The notes under the pieces are model-generated. The model saw only the letters and a program-made list of their open reading frames with translations, had not been told where the DNA came from and made no database searches. DNA of 64,000 bases from Streptomyces sp. NBC_00670 (GTDB taxonomy: Bacteria; Actinomycetota; Actinomycetes; Streptomycetales; Streptomycetaceae). Position 1 is the stretch's first letter. Each line of letters opens with the position of its first letter. A program made the position numbers and the translations under genes. The stretch spans positions 1,302,001-1,366,000 of the forward strand of contig NZ_CP109017.1 of assembly GCF_036226765.1 (NCBI RefSeq). Reading direction: 5' to 3'. This document shows positions 49,430 to 57,863 of this stretch, piece after piece.

Positions 49430-52162
49430 CTACGACGGCATGCGATCGCCCAGCAGGGCCAGGTTCTCGATGGCGGCGAGGCCGTACAGGGCGGTGTCGT
49501 TGGAGCTGACCCAGGCGGCCTCGCTGCCGGCGACCAGGGTGAGCGGGCCGCTGAGCTTGTCCGTCTTCCAGGGGGAGGACTCGGTGTAGCCGTCGGAGTC
49601 GTAGAACTTGCGCCACGCGCGCGTGGCGAGTGATGCGTCGCCGGTCCGGACGGCGGCGTACGCGTCGAGCCGGGAGTGGCCCTGGAAGAGGATCAGGCTG
49701 CCGAAGTTCGATCCGTACCGTGCCGCCTGTTCGGTCTTGCTCGCGTTGAAGTAGCGGCAGTAGTCGTAGTAGGCCTCCTCGAATTCCGGCATGTCGACCA
49801 GGTCGATGAGTTCGGCGCAGAGTTCGCCCAGGCCGAACACCGCGGAGAGGTGCGAGACGGCGACGACGGGTTCGGGGGCGACGGCGAACTCCCCGGTGTC
49901 CAGGTCGTACAGGCCGCTGCCCTGGACGAAGCCGTTGGGCTGGGCGGCGATGCCCTTCATCGTGGACAGCACGCGCGCCTTGGCCTTCTCCCACTGCGGG
50001 CCCTTGCGCTCCCACTCGGTGAGCCAGGCGGAGACCAGTCCGCTCCAGTCGGTGCCGAAGCCGATGGACAGGGCGTGCCGGTCGGGGGTGTAGGGGTCGG
50101 TGCGCACCTTGCGGTTGGGGTCGAGGACGAGGAACGTCTCGTCGGAGTCGACGTTGGCGCGCATGAGGTCGCCGACGCGTTCGTCGGCGGTGAGGAAGTA
50201 GTAGTAACGGCGGTAGGTGGTGTTGGCGATGCGCTGCTGCTTGGCGCTGTCGGCGTAGTGCTGGACGCCGTGCCGGGTGCCGAGGCCGGCCCACTTGCCG
50301 AGGTGGTAGACGTCGACCTCGCCGGTGTGCCGGGTGAGTGCCTCCGCGAAGCGGAAGACGTCGGCGCGGCCGGAGCGCAGGTAGGCGAACCACAGCCACA
50401 GGTCGGGCGAGAGTTCGGAGTTGTCCCAGGCGTAGCCGCCGACGTCGTATCGCCACTGGTGGCGCACGGTGTCGTAGGTGTGCATGAAGTCGCCGTAGTC
50501 CCAGTAGCCGTACCAGCGGCGCATCTCGACCTGGTCCTTGTAGTAGGTGAAGAGGAAGTCGAGGTGGTCCTCGATCTTCGCCTTGGCGGGGGTGGAGCGG
50601 TCGGGTTCGGCGAACAGGCCCTTGCCGAAGACGCCCGCGCCGATGAGCTGCCGGGGCGGGGCGGCGAGCTGGGGCAGCACGCGGACTGCCTCGATCTGTG
50701 CGGCGAGTTCGTCGGCGGCGGGGGTGGAGGCGTTGGCCCAGAACATCAGTTCGGAGGTACGGGCGATCCCGTAGGGGGTGCCGAACCCGGGCTCGTAGTC
50801 CTCGTAGGTGATGTTGAGGCCCTCGAGCTGTTCGGCGTAGGTGTCCTGGCCCATGCCGTCGTGGTAGAAGCGCAGGTCCATGGGCTGGGCCTCGGGCGAC
50901 CAGAGCCAGAGGGTGACCTCGGCCTCGTCGGTCCGGGCGCTGCGGATGTCGAGCTGGGCGGGGAACTTCTCCCAGAAGTCGCGCAGCCCGAAGGAGAGGC
51001 CGCCGCTCACACCGCCGACATAGCCGAAGCCGGAGGCGCGCCGGCCGCCGCCCGCGGTGATCCAGCCGTGGCCCTTCCCGGTGCGCTTGCGGACCTGGAA
51101 GCCGTCGGCGGAGAGCTGGGAGAGGGTGTAGTCGCCCCACTCGGGGATGTACTGGAGCCGGGTGGTGACCCGCTGGTCCCAGGTGGCCGGGTCGGGCAGC
51201 CTCTCCCCCGCGTACTGGGCGGCCTGGACGGCGGCGCCGGGGTCGCGGCGCAGTCCGGTGATGCCCTTGACGGCCTCGCGGAGCAGTCCGGTGCCCTCGC
51301 CGCCGAGTCGGATGTGCCGGTCGTACGCCTCGTCGCGCATCGGGACGGTGAAGCGGACGCCGAGGCCGCGGACGAAGTCGCCGCTCGCCCGGCCCGGTTC
51401 CTGTGTTCCGTCGTAGGTGATCGTGTGCACCATGCGGAAGGAGGCGGCGCCCGCGTAGAAGTAGAGGCGGACCGAGAACGGCAGCCAGGCGCGGTGGCCC
51501 CTGCGGTGCTTGCCGTCGAGGCGGACGACGGCGCGGACGGGGCCGTCCTGTTCGACGGTGGCGTCGGTGAGGTCGCTCTCGAAGCGCTCGCACCGCACCG
51601 TGCCCTGGTCGTCGTCCTCGATCTCGGGCTGGCGGAGCAGGACGAGGCGGCCGTTCCGCGCGATCTTGGTGGAGCCGCGTCTGACGGACGTGACCAGGGT
51701 GGAACCTGACTTTCCGATGCTCGCGGTGAGGACGCCGGTGGAGACGTCGATGGTGCCGCCCTTGGCATCGACGGTCACCTTCTTCTCGGGTGCGGCGGGC
51801 TTGCCGGCGGTGAGGGTGAGCTTGCCGGTGCCGGAGGAGACGGCGTGTGCCGTCCACTTCAGGGAGCCGTCCGGCCACTGGGCGAGCGGCCAGGTCTGGA
51901 CGGGGACGGGCGTGCCGCCGGCGTCGGTGAGGGCGAAGGTCTGGTCCTCCTGGTACGCGCCCTTCGGCCAGGGCACGCCGACGGTGGAGCCGGGGGCGGC
52001 ACCGAGGCCGCCGTCCTCTAGCCAGTCGAGGGTGACGGGGCCGGGCGCGGAGGTGTCGGCGGGGGCGGCGTCGGCTCCCGGACCGAGCGCCCAGCCGAAC
52101 TGGGTGGCGGCACCGGCGACGGCGGCGGCCTTGAGGAGGGTCCTGCGGGGGATGGGGGCCAT
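49430..52162 (-). CDS. Tat-exported exo-rhamnogalacturonan lyase-family protein (PcRGLX-like)
   Basis: 910 residues. A twin-arginine signal (PIPRRTLLKAAAVAGAA) is followed by a beta-rich N-terminal domain (VTLDWLEDGGLGAAPGSTVG, VPVQTWPLAQWPDGSLKWTA), a middle domain, and a helical C-terminal part (YWDYGDFMHTYDTVRHQW, HALSIGFGTDWSGLVSAWL). The pattern matches proteins of the PcRGLX family, known for exo-rhamnogalacturonan lyase activity in a fungus; most Streptomyces members are annotated only as Tat-signal proteins. The DUF624 and ABC genes upstream support a role in pectin rhamnogalacturonan use. A good ribosome-binding site (GGAAAGGACAG) precedes the ATG. Confidence 0.75.
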   Translation of the reverse strand: MAPIPRRTLLKAAAVAGAATQFGWALGPGADAAPADTSAPGPVTLDWLEDGGLGAAPGSTVGVPWPKGAYQEDQTFALTDAGGTPVPVQTWPLAQWPDGSLKWTAHAVSSGTGKLTLTAGKPAAPEKKVTVDAKGGTIDVSTGVLTASIGKSGSTLVTSVRRGSTKIARNGRLVLLRQPEIEDDDQGTVRCERFESDLTDATVEQDGPVRAVVRLDGKHRRGHRAWLPFSVRLYFYAGAASFRMVHTITYDGTQEPGRASGDFVRGLGVRFTVPMRDEAYDRHIRLGGEGTGLLREAVKGITGLRRDPGAAVQAAQYAGERLPDPATWDQRVTTRLQYIPEWGDYTLSQLSADGFQVRKRTGKGHGWITAGGGRRASGFGYVGGVSGGLSFGLRDFWEKFPAQLDIRSARTDEAEVTLWLWSPEAQPMDLRFYHDGMGQDTYAEQLEGLNITYEDYEPGFGTPYGIARTSELMFWANASTPAADELAAQIEAVRVLPQLAAPPRQLIGAGVFGKGLFAEPDRSTPAKAKIEDHLDFLFTYYKDQVEMRRWYGYWDYGDFMHTYDTVRHQWRYDVGGYAWDNSELSPDLWLWFAYLRSGRADVFRFAEALTRHTGEVDVYHLGKWAGLGTRHGVQHYADSAKQQRIANTTYRRYYYFLTADERVGDLMRANVDSDETFLVLDPNRKVRTDPYTPDRHALSIGFGTDWSGLVSAWLTEWERKGPQWEKAKARVLSTMKGIAAQPNGFVQGSGLYDLDTGEFAVAPEPVVAVSHLSAVFGLGELCAELIDLVDMPEFEEAYYDYCRYFNASKTEQAARYGSNFGSLILFQGHSRLDAYAAVRTGDASLATRAWRKFYDSDGYTESSPWKTDKLSGPLTLVAGSEAAWVSSNDTALYGLAAIENLALLGDRMPS

Positions 52163-52282
52163 GCGCGGTCTGTCCTTTCCGGACGGGAGGGTGGGTGCGT
52201 GCGTGCGCAGCGAGGGATAGCCATGGGCATGACAGACAGGGGCGCGGCGCCCGGCGGCGCCCGCCCTGGTGGGCGCCCCGGG

Positions 52283-52909
52283 TCAGTGCGCGCGGTGCCG
52301 GCGTTCGACGGCGACGGCCGACGCGGTGACCGCGCCGAGGACCGGGACCGCCAGTGGGGGGACGGTCCAGGCGGAGCAGGCGACGAGGACCACTCCCCCG
52401 ACGATCAGGAAGGACCCGGCCGGGTCCCGGACCGTGCGGCGGCCGGCAGCGGCGAACAGGACGCGCCACGAGGCGCCCGGCTCCCACACCGCCGCCGCGC
52501 GCAGCCCGGCGACGGCGGCGCCGATCAGCGCGCACAGGCCCGGCGCGCCGACGAGCGGCCCGCCGGGCAGTCCGGCCCGCACGGCCCGCACGTCCACCCA
52601 CACGACGGCGAGCGCGGCCCAGCCGGCCAGTCCGACGGCCCAGCCGTGCCGGGCCGCGGTGCGGACGTCGGCGGCGAACTCCCGCAGGCCGCCCGCCTCG
52701 TGGGCGGTGCGGCGGCGCAGGTGCCGGGCGCCGGCGGCGAAGGCGGCGGGGTAGGTGACCAGCGGCAGCGCGGCCACCGCGATCCAGACGCCGGTGAGCA
52801 GGCACTCGGCGAAGACGGCGAACCGCTCGCCGAGCAGGGACTCCCGGCGGGCCGGCCGCCGTACGGCGGTGTCGTGGCCCGTACGGGCCGGGGTGCGCGT
52901 CCGTTCCAT
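52283..52909 (-). CDS. DUF624 (YesL-like) membrane protein
   Basis: 208 residues with about five hydrophobic segments (FAECLLTGVWIAVAALPLVT, GWAVGLAGWAALAVVWVDVR, LCALIGAAVAGLRAAAVW, GSFLIVGGVVLVACSAWTVP, VPVLGAVTASAVAV). The first-helix pattern followed by LPLVTYPAAFAAGARHLRR matches the DUF624/YesL type. In Bacillus, YesL accompanies the rhamnogalacturonan importer genes yesOPQ, so the same partnership appears here. It lies 10 bases after the second permease. It may be an accessory subunit of the importer; that is inference. Confidence 0.8.
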   Translation of the reverse strand: MERTRTPARTGHDTAVRRPARRESLLGERFAVFAECLLTGVWIAVAALPLVTYPAAFAAGARHLRRRTAHEAGGLREFAADVRTAARHGWAVGLAGWAALAVVWVDVRAVRAGLPGGPLVGAPGLCALIGAAVAGLRAAAVWEPGASWRVLFAAAGRRTVRDPAGSFLIVGGVVLVACSAWTVPPLAVPVLGAVTASAVAVERRHRAH

Positions 52910-52919
52910 GGGTGCCGCC

Positions 52920-53810
52920 TCAGCCCTTCAGTCCGGAGGTCGCCATGCCGTCGATGAGGTACCGCTGGAAGGCGAGGAAGAACAGCAGCACCGGCAGCAG
53001 CGCGACCAGCGACATGGCGATCAGTCCGCCGTAGTTGGAGGCGATGCCGTCGGAGTCGCGGAACATCATCATCCCGAGGGAGACGGTGTACTTGCCGGGC
53101 TCGTTGAGATAGATCAGCGGGCCCATGAAGTCGTTCCAGGCGTTGATGAAGGTGAAGATCGCGCTGGTGATGAGCGCGGGCCGGCACAGCGGCAGCACGA
53201 TCGACCAGTAGATGCGCAGATGCCCGCAGCCGTCGATGCGGGCGGCCTCGTCCAGCTCGCGCGGCAGGTTGCGCATGAACTGGACCATGAGGAAGACGAA
53301 GAACGCCTCCGTGGCCAGGTACTTGCCGAGCAGCAGCGGCACATAGGTGTTGATGAGCTGCGTCTTCTGGAACATCACGTACTGCGGGATGAGCAGTACG
53401 TGATACGGCAGCAGGAGGGTGCCGATCATCAGCGTGAAGAGGACGTTGCGGCCGGCGAAGCGGATCCTGGCGAAGGCGTAGGCGGTGAGCGAGCAGGAGA
53501 CCAGGATGCCGACGACGGCACCGCCCGCGTAGAGGAGGGAGTTCTGGAAGAAGGTCCGGATGGGGATGTCGGCGATGCCGTCGGCCAGGCCGGTGAAGTT
53601 CGCGAGGACGGGGTGGGCCGGGAAGAGGCCGAGGCCGTTGAGGATGTCCTTGCCCGGCTTGAACGAGGCCCCGAGGAGCCAGACGACGGGGTAGAGGACG
53701 ACGGCGAGGACGAGCAGCGCGCCGACGTGCCAGACGAGGGAGCCGGTGCGGCCGCGACGGGCGGGCCGGGGGCGCGTGGTGCGTACGGGGTCGGTGGCGG
53801 TGGCACTCAT
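52920..53810 (-). CDS. Carbohydrate ABC transporter permease (MalG/YesQ type)
   Basis: 296 residues from ATG at 53810, overlapping the upstream permease stop (ATGA). Six membrane helices; the ATPase-contact EAA loop reads LPRELDEAARIDGCGHLRIY followed by WSIVLPLCRPAL. The N-terminus is basic and Arg/Pro-rich. It belongs to the CUT1 family, which imports oligosaccharides. No ATPase gene is present in the window; Streptomyces CUT1 importers commonly share the MsiK ATPase encoded elsewhere. Confidence 0.93.
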   Translation of the reverse strand: MSATATDPVRTTRPRPARRGRTGSLVWHVGALLVLAVVLYPVVWLLGASFKPGKDILNGLGLFPAHPVLANFTGLADGIADIPIRTFFQNSLLYAGGAVVGILVSCSLTAYAFARIRFAGRNVLFTLMIGTLLLPYHVLLIPQYVMFQKTQLINTYVPLLLGKYLATEAFFVFLMVQFMRNLPRELDEAARIDGCGHLRIYWSIVLPLCRPALITSAIFTFINAWNDFMGPLIYLNEPGKYTVSLGMMMFRDSDGIASNYGGLIAMSLVALLPVLLFFLAFQRYLIDGMATSGLKG

Positions 53811-54772
53811 CGGGCGTCCTCCTCTTCCGGGTAGTGCACCCACTTCTTCTGCGACCAGAAGAGGACGGCGGTGACCAGCGCCACCGCGAGCAGCAGCATC
53901 CAGGCCATCGCGGAGGCGAAGCCCATCTGGGCGTTCTTGAAGCCCTGCTGGTACAGGTAGCAGGTGTAGACGAGCGTGGCGTCGGCCGGTCCGCACTGCG
54001 TGTTGGAGACGACGTAGGCGGAGCCGAAGATCTGGAAGGAGTGGATGGTCTCCAGCAGCACGTTGAAGAACAGCACCGGGGAGATCATCGGCAGGGTGAT
54101 GTTCCAGAAGCGCCGGAAGGGTCCGGCGCCGTCCAGCGCGGCCGCCTCGTAGAGCGACTGCGGCACCTGTTTGAGGCCCGCCAGGAAGATCACCATGGGG
54201 GCGCCGAACTGCCAGACCGTCAGGGCGACCAGGCAGTACAGGATCCAGTCGGGGTTGCCGACCCAGCCGCCCGCGTGCACGCCGAACAGGGCGGCCATGC
54301 CGCGGTCCACGACGGAGTCGTCGGAGAAGAGCGAGCGCCAGACGAAGGCGACGGAGACGCTGGCGCCGATGAGCGAGGGGGCGTAGAAGGCGGCCCGGTA
54401 GAAGGCCTGGCCGCGCCGGCTCTGCGCGAGCAGCAGGGCGACACCGAGGGCGAGCAGCAGTTTGAGCGGGGTGCCGATGACCACGTACTTCGCCGTCACC
54501 TCGACCGACTTCTGCCAGCGGGGGTCGTCGAACATGCGGGTGAAGTTGTCGAACCCGATCCACCGCGGGCTGTTGAAGAGGTTGTAGTCGGTGAAAGCGA
54601 AGTAGAGCGAGGCGGCCATGGGCCCCGCGGTCAGCAGCAGAAAGCCGGCGATCCACGGGGACATGAAGAGGTACCCGGCGAGGTTCTCGCGCCGTCCTCG
54701 CCGCCTGCGGGCGGCGGGGGCCGCGGGGCGCGCCTCCCGGGTGTCGAGCGGTGAGTCCTTGAGGAGCGTCAC
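53807..54772 (-). CDS. Sugar ABC transporter permease (MalF/YesP type)
   Basis: 321 residues from GTG at 54772. Six membrane helices with a leading LAGYLFMSPWIAGFLLLTAG; the EAA loop is VPQSLYEAAALDGAGPFRRF with WNITLPMISPVL. The periplasmic loop with DDSVVDRGMAALFGVHAGGW is typical of the MalF/UgpA group. It lies 86 bases after the binding-protein gene and is translationally coupled to the second permease. Confidence 0.93.
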   Translation of the reverse strand: MTLLKDSPLDTREARPAAPAARRRRGRRENLAGYLFMSPWIAGFLLLTAGPMAASLYFAFTDYNLFNSPRWIGFDNFTRMFDDPRWQKSVEVTAKYVVIGTPLKLLLALGVALLLAQSRRGQAFYRAAFYAPSLIGASVSVAFVWRSLFSDDSVVDRGMAALFGVHAGGWVGNPDWILYCLVALTVWQFGAPMVIFLAGLKQVPQSLYEAAALDGAGPFRRFWNITLPMISPVLFFNVLLETIHSFQIFGSAYVVSNTQCGPADATLVYTCYLYQQGFKNAQMGFASAMAWMLLLAVALVTAVLFWSQKKWVHYPEEEDAR

Positions 54773-54858
54773 GGTGTTCCCATCGGTTCCGTGCGGGTAC
54801 GGTGCGGTGGGCCGGGGGCGGGCGCCCCGCCGGAGGGGGCGCGGGGCGCCGGTCGCCC

Positions 54859-56145
54859 TCAGGCCTGGAACGCGGCGGTCGCCTCGTCGAAGAGCTGCTT
54901 GACCGCGTCGGAGACCTTGGCCTTGCCCAGGCCCACGTCGTAGCCGATGCGCAGGAACGCGGCCTCGACGGTGTCCGCGCCCGAGGGGTGCGGGGTGATC
55001 GTGCCGAGGACGCCGGCCTTGGCCGTGTCCTCCTCGTACTGCGCGATCTCCTTGTTGATCGCGTCCGCCGGCTTGTACGCCCCGTACTGCTCGGTGCCGG
55101 CGAGGATGCCCCGGTCGTAGCCCATGATCTTGCCGACCTCAGGGTCGTGGACCATGAAGTCGATGAATTGGGCGACCTCCTTGGGGTGCTGGGTGCGCGC
55201 GGAGGCGCTCAGCATCAGGGAGGCCAGGTACTGGCCGGTGTGCTTGCCGTCGGTGGTGGGCAGCGGTGCCAGTCCGTACTCGCTGTCGCCCTCGGCGGTG
55301 TAGCGGACGGTGAAGTTGTCCCAGGTGAACTCGGAGGCCGCGTGGCCTGCGGACAGGGAGGACTGGGGCTTGTCCTGGGCGACGACCTTCGGGTCGGTGA
55401 CGATGCCGGCCTTGACCCGGCTGTAGCCGTCCTGCCACCACTCCGTCAGGTCGGCCTTGTCGAAGCCGAGTCCGTCCTTGGTGAAGAACGCCCTGCCGTT
55501 CTGCCGGAGACAGAGGTCGTAGAGGTACATGACGGTGAAGTAGCCGGTGTCCCCGGCGACGCCCGTCCTGTCGTGCACCGTCTTCAACGCCTTGAAGTAC
55601 GCGTCCCAGGTCCAGCCGGTCTCCGGTTCGACGCCCGCCTTCCGGAACAGTTTCTTGTCGACGACCAGCGCCATGGTGTTGGAGCCGACGGGAACGGCCA
55701 GTTGCTTTCCGTCCACCTGGCCGACCTGGACGACGCCCTCACGGAAGTTGTCCAGGCTCAGATTGCCCGCGTCCACCTGGGACTTGAGGTCGAGCAGAAC
55801 GCTCCGCTTGTCGTACTTCCGAAGAAATGTGACGGCGTTTTGGAAAACGTCCGGCGGATTTCCGCCGGACGCCTGTGTCTGGAACTTCTCCCAGAATGCC
55901 TCATAGTCCTGGAAGTCCGTCTTGACCTTGATCTTCGGATACTTCTTCTCGAAGAGCGCGACGGTCCGGTTGATCTTCTTGGCGCGCTCCTCGGCACCCC
56001 ACCACGAGTAACGGATCGTCACGGTCCCGTCCCCGGAACCGCTGTTGCCGCCACAGCCGGCCAGTGCGCCCAGGCCCAGCGCGGCGGCCGAGGCCCCGGC
56101 GGCCTTCAGCACCGTACGCCGTTCCACCCTGCCGATTTCGTGCAT
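54859..56145 (-). CDS. Extracellular sugar-binding lipoprotein of the ABC importer
   Basis: 428 residues from ATG at 56145 with GGGAGG upstream. The signal has both a twin-arginine (VERRTVLKAAG) and a lipobox (GALAGCGG, lipidated Cys31), so it is probably a Tat-exported lipoprotein. The mature part is a type I periplasmic-binding fold (VTIRYSWWGAEERAKKINRT, VPVGSNTMALVVDKKLFRKA, MYLYDLCLRQNGRAFF). Its oligosaccharide is not known; the adjacent lyase-family gene suggests rhamnogalacturonan fragments. First gene of the operon. Confidence 0.93.
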   Translation of the reverse strand: MHEIGRVERRTVLKAAGASAAALGLGALAGCGGNSGSGDGTVTIRYSWWGAEERAKKINRTVALFEKKYPKIKVKTDFQDYEAFWEKFQTQASGGNPPDVFQNAVTFLRKYDKRSVLLDLKSQVDAGNLSLDNFREGVVQVGQVDGKQLAVPVGSNTMALVVDKKLFRKAGVEPETGWTWDAYFKALKTVHDRTGVAGDTGYFTVMYLYDLCLRQNGRAFFTKDGLGFDKADLTEWWQDGYSRVKAGIVTDPKVVAQDKPQSSLSAGHAASEFTWDNFTVRYTAEGDSEYGLAPLPTTDGKHTGQYLASLMLSASARTQHPKEVAQFIDFMVHDPEVGKIMGYDRGILAGTEQYGAYKPADAINKEIAQYEEDTAKAGVLGTITPHPSGADTVEAAFLRIGYDVGLGKAKVSDAVKQLFDEATAAFQA

Positions 56146-56177
56146 GCCGAGGCCTCCCGCGACGTTCCTGCATGGCA

Positions 56178-56202
56178 TGAATCGTTTCAAGTAAGCGCTT
56201 GC
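56178..56202. promoter_or_regulatory. Two LacI-type operator-like palindromes before the importer operon
   Basis: TGAATCGTTTCA (56178-56189) and GTAAGCGCTTGC (56191-56202) lie 33-57 bases upstream of the binding-protein start. Both have the CG-centred symmetric form of LacI/GalR-family operators. They overlap a possible promoter (TTGTGC at 56209-56204, then AAACGA after 17 bases, on the minus strand). No LacI-type regulator gene is found in the window. Confidence 0.55.
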
Positions 56203-56347
56203 TGGCACAAGGTACGGAGGGGCCGTGAGCGCGTCAATGACTCGCGCAGAAATTGGTGAGAGCGGGGTGGCGACGGGCCCGGACGCGGGGCCCCGCGCCA
56301 GGCGGAGCCGCACGGAGAGGCAGTCCGACCGCCGAGGACATACGAAA

Positions 56348-56379
56348 GCGGCCCCGCACGGTTTCCGTGCCGGGGCCGC
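56348..56379 (-). terminator. Terminator after tRNA-Val (second copy)
   Basis: A stem of 14 pairs with one bulge around a TTT loop (GCGGCCCCG and CACGG arms), followed on the minus strand by CTTTCG. It lies eight bases beyond the tRNA 3' end, ahead of the importer operon. Confidence 0.8.
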
Positions 56380-56387
56380 CGGTGTGG

Positions 56388-56459
56388 TGGGCGATACTGG
56401 GTTCGAACCAGTGACCTCTTCGGTGTGAACGAAGCGCTCTCCCGCTGAGCTAATCGCCC
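56388..56459 (-). tRNA. tRNA-Val (CAC), second identical copy
   Basis: Same 72 nt as 48832-48903, anticodon CAC. The identity extends to 77 bp (56386-56462 against 48830-48906), in direct orientation. CCA is not encoded. Confidence 0.97.
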
Positions 56460-56531
56460 GGGCGCACGGAGAACATTACCCCATGTCAGGGGGTGCCCCC
56501 GACCCGTCGCCGGCTCCCGCGGGCCGCGGCC

Positions 56532-56975
56532 CTACTGGTCGATGTTCCAGGGCATCTCGAGGCCGAACTTCCACACATACACGCCCACGAACGCCGCGAT
56601 CAGCACCAGGCCGACCGAGGTCAGGATGATGTTGCGGCGGCGTACCCTCGGGTCGAGGGCGCGCTGCGTCGCCTCGGTCACCTTGCGCTTGGTCCAGCGC
56701 AGCACCAGCTGGGCCCAGACGAACTCGGTCGCCCAGATCGCCATGCCCGCGAAGATCACCAGCCAGCCGGGGCCGGGCAGCGGCAGCATCACCACGCCGG
56801 CGCCGACGACGGCCAGCCCCACCACGAAGACGCCCACCTGCCAGCTCAGGTGCAGCACACGGCGCCGTTTGATGAATTCCGGCGCCCGGGAGCCGAGGCC
56901 CCGTCCGTCGTCCGTTTCGTCCGTGGCCGCGACGCTCCCGCCCGGCTGATCCCGCTCGTCACTCCCCGTATTCAT
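56532..56975 (-). CDS. PGPGW-motif (TIGR02611-type) membrane protein
   Basis: 147 residues from ATG at 56975, with TAAGG upstream; 11 more residues are possible. After a polar N-terminus the motif VVMLPLPGPGWLVIFAG lies between hydrophobic helices (VGVFVVGLAVVGAGVVM and IFAGMAIWATEFVWAQLVL). Another helix near the end is SVGLVLIAAFVGVYVW. The PGPGW core is the family's hallmark. Function unknown. It is divergent from ssgB with a 191-bp shared upstream region. Confidence 0.9.
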   Translation of the reverse strand: MNTGSDERDQPGGSVAATDETDDGRGLGSRAPEFIKRRRVLHLSWQVGVFVVGLAVVGAGVVMLPLPGPGWLVIFAGMAIWATEFVWAQLVLRWTKRKVTEATQRALDPRVRRRNIILTSVGLVLIAAFVGVYVWKFGLEMPWNIDQ

Positions 56976-57050
56976 ACAGCCAAACCTTACCGGAGAGAAT
57001 CCGGTCACCGGAATGGCCGTACCCCCTCAAGACACCCTCCGCCGGAAGAG

Positions 57051-57083
57051 TTACGTAAAGGCAGGCAAAACACTCAGAGGGGT
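57051..57083 (+). promoter_or_regulatory. Candidate BldD-type site upstream of ssgB
   Basis: ACTCAGAG (57072-57079) matches the core AC-n-C-A/T-G-n-G of the BldD box, but flanking positions deviate (about 6 of 9 conserved bases match). A perfect TTACGTAA palindrome lies just upstream at 57051-57058. ssgB is reported to be a BldD target and to use a sigma-H promoter in S. coelicolor; I cannot place the promoter hexamers with confidence. Confidence 0.35.
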
Positions 57084-57166
57084 TTACAACGGCACCGTAG
57101 GTGGCATGTCGATTTCGCCGACGTGCGAATCCCCGAGCGCACACTGAGCGAAAGGCCCTGGCGCTT

Positions 57167-57580
57167 ATGAACACCACGGTCAGCTGCGAGCTGCACCTGC
57201 GCCTCGTTGTGTCGAGCGAGTCCTCACTGCCTGTTCCCGCGGGACTGCGGTATGACACGGCCGATCCCTATGCCGTGCACGCCACCTTCCACACCGGAGC
57301 CGAGGAGACCGTCGAGTGGGTGTTCGCCCGCGACCTCCTCGCCGAAGGCCTGCACCGGCCGACCGGCACGGGCGACGTCCGTGTCTGGCCGTCCCGCAGC
57401 CATGGTCAGGGGGTCGTCTGCATCGCGCTGAGCTCCCCGGAGGGCGAGGCACTGCTCGAGGCCCCGGCGCGGGCCCTGGAGTCCTTCCTGAAGCGGACGG
57501 ACGCCGCCGTGCCCCCGGGCACGGAGCACCGGCACTTCGACCTCGATCAGGAGCTGTCGCACATCCTGGCGGAGAGCTAG
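57167..57580 (+). CDS. ssgB: SsgB, sporulation-specific SsgA-like protein
   Basis: 137 residues from ATG at 57167 with AAAGG upstream; the longer open frame upstream has no support. The sequence MNTTVSCELHLRLVVSSESS to HFDLDQELSHILAES is the SsgB I know from other streptomycetes, where the protein is almost invariant. SsgB recruits FtsZ and fixes septum sites in aerial hyphae. The whole protein is one SALP domain forming a trimer, with no enzymatic activity. It is monocistronic, with a terminator-like hairpin at 57603-57637. Confidence 0.97.
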   Translation: MNTTVSCELHLRLVVSSESSLPVPAGLRYDTADPYAVHATFHTGAEETVEWVFARDLLAEGLHRPTGTGDVRVWPSRSHGQGVVCIALSSPEGEALLEAPARALESFLKRTDAAVPPGTEHRHFDLDQELSHILAES

Positions 57581-57602
57581 ACGACCGAAGCACCACGGAT
57601 CC

Positions 57603-57637
57603 GCCCGAAGCCGTCCACTCGGGGAGACGGCTCGGGC
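57603..57637 (+). terminator. Hairpin 3' of ssgB
   Basis: GCCCG then AGCCGTC (57609-57615) pair with GACGGCT (57626-57632) and CGGGC, with one bulged A and a 10-base loop. It starts 23 bases after the ssgB stop. Confidence 0.65.
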
Positions 57638-57863
57638 CTCGACGAGCCCTGTCCGGGCCCGTCGGCGCCGTCACCGTCCATCTGGCGGTGGCGGCGCCGA
57701 CGTGCGTACGGAGCGTGACGACTCCGGCGCGTCCGGGGGCGCCGGCGGCCGGCCGCGCCCGGCGTCGGACGCGACGGCGCGGTTCCGCCCGGGTCTCGAG
57801 CCGCTAGGCTCGGCCAGCACCAAGGCGGGCGCCCGCCCGTCTCCCAGGGCCAGGGAGCCAGAC

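Noticed and set aside
48832..56459. Integrative element using tRNA-Val as att site
   Set aside because: Both tRNA copies are complete and identical, but there is no integrase, excisionase or replication gene between them. I keep only the direct-repeat observation.
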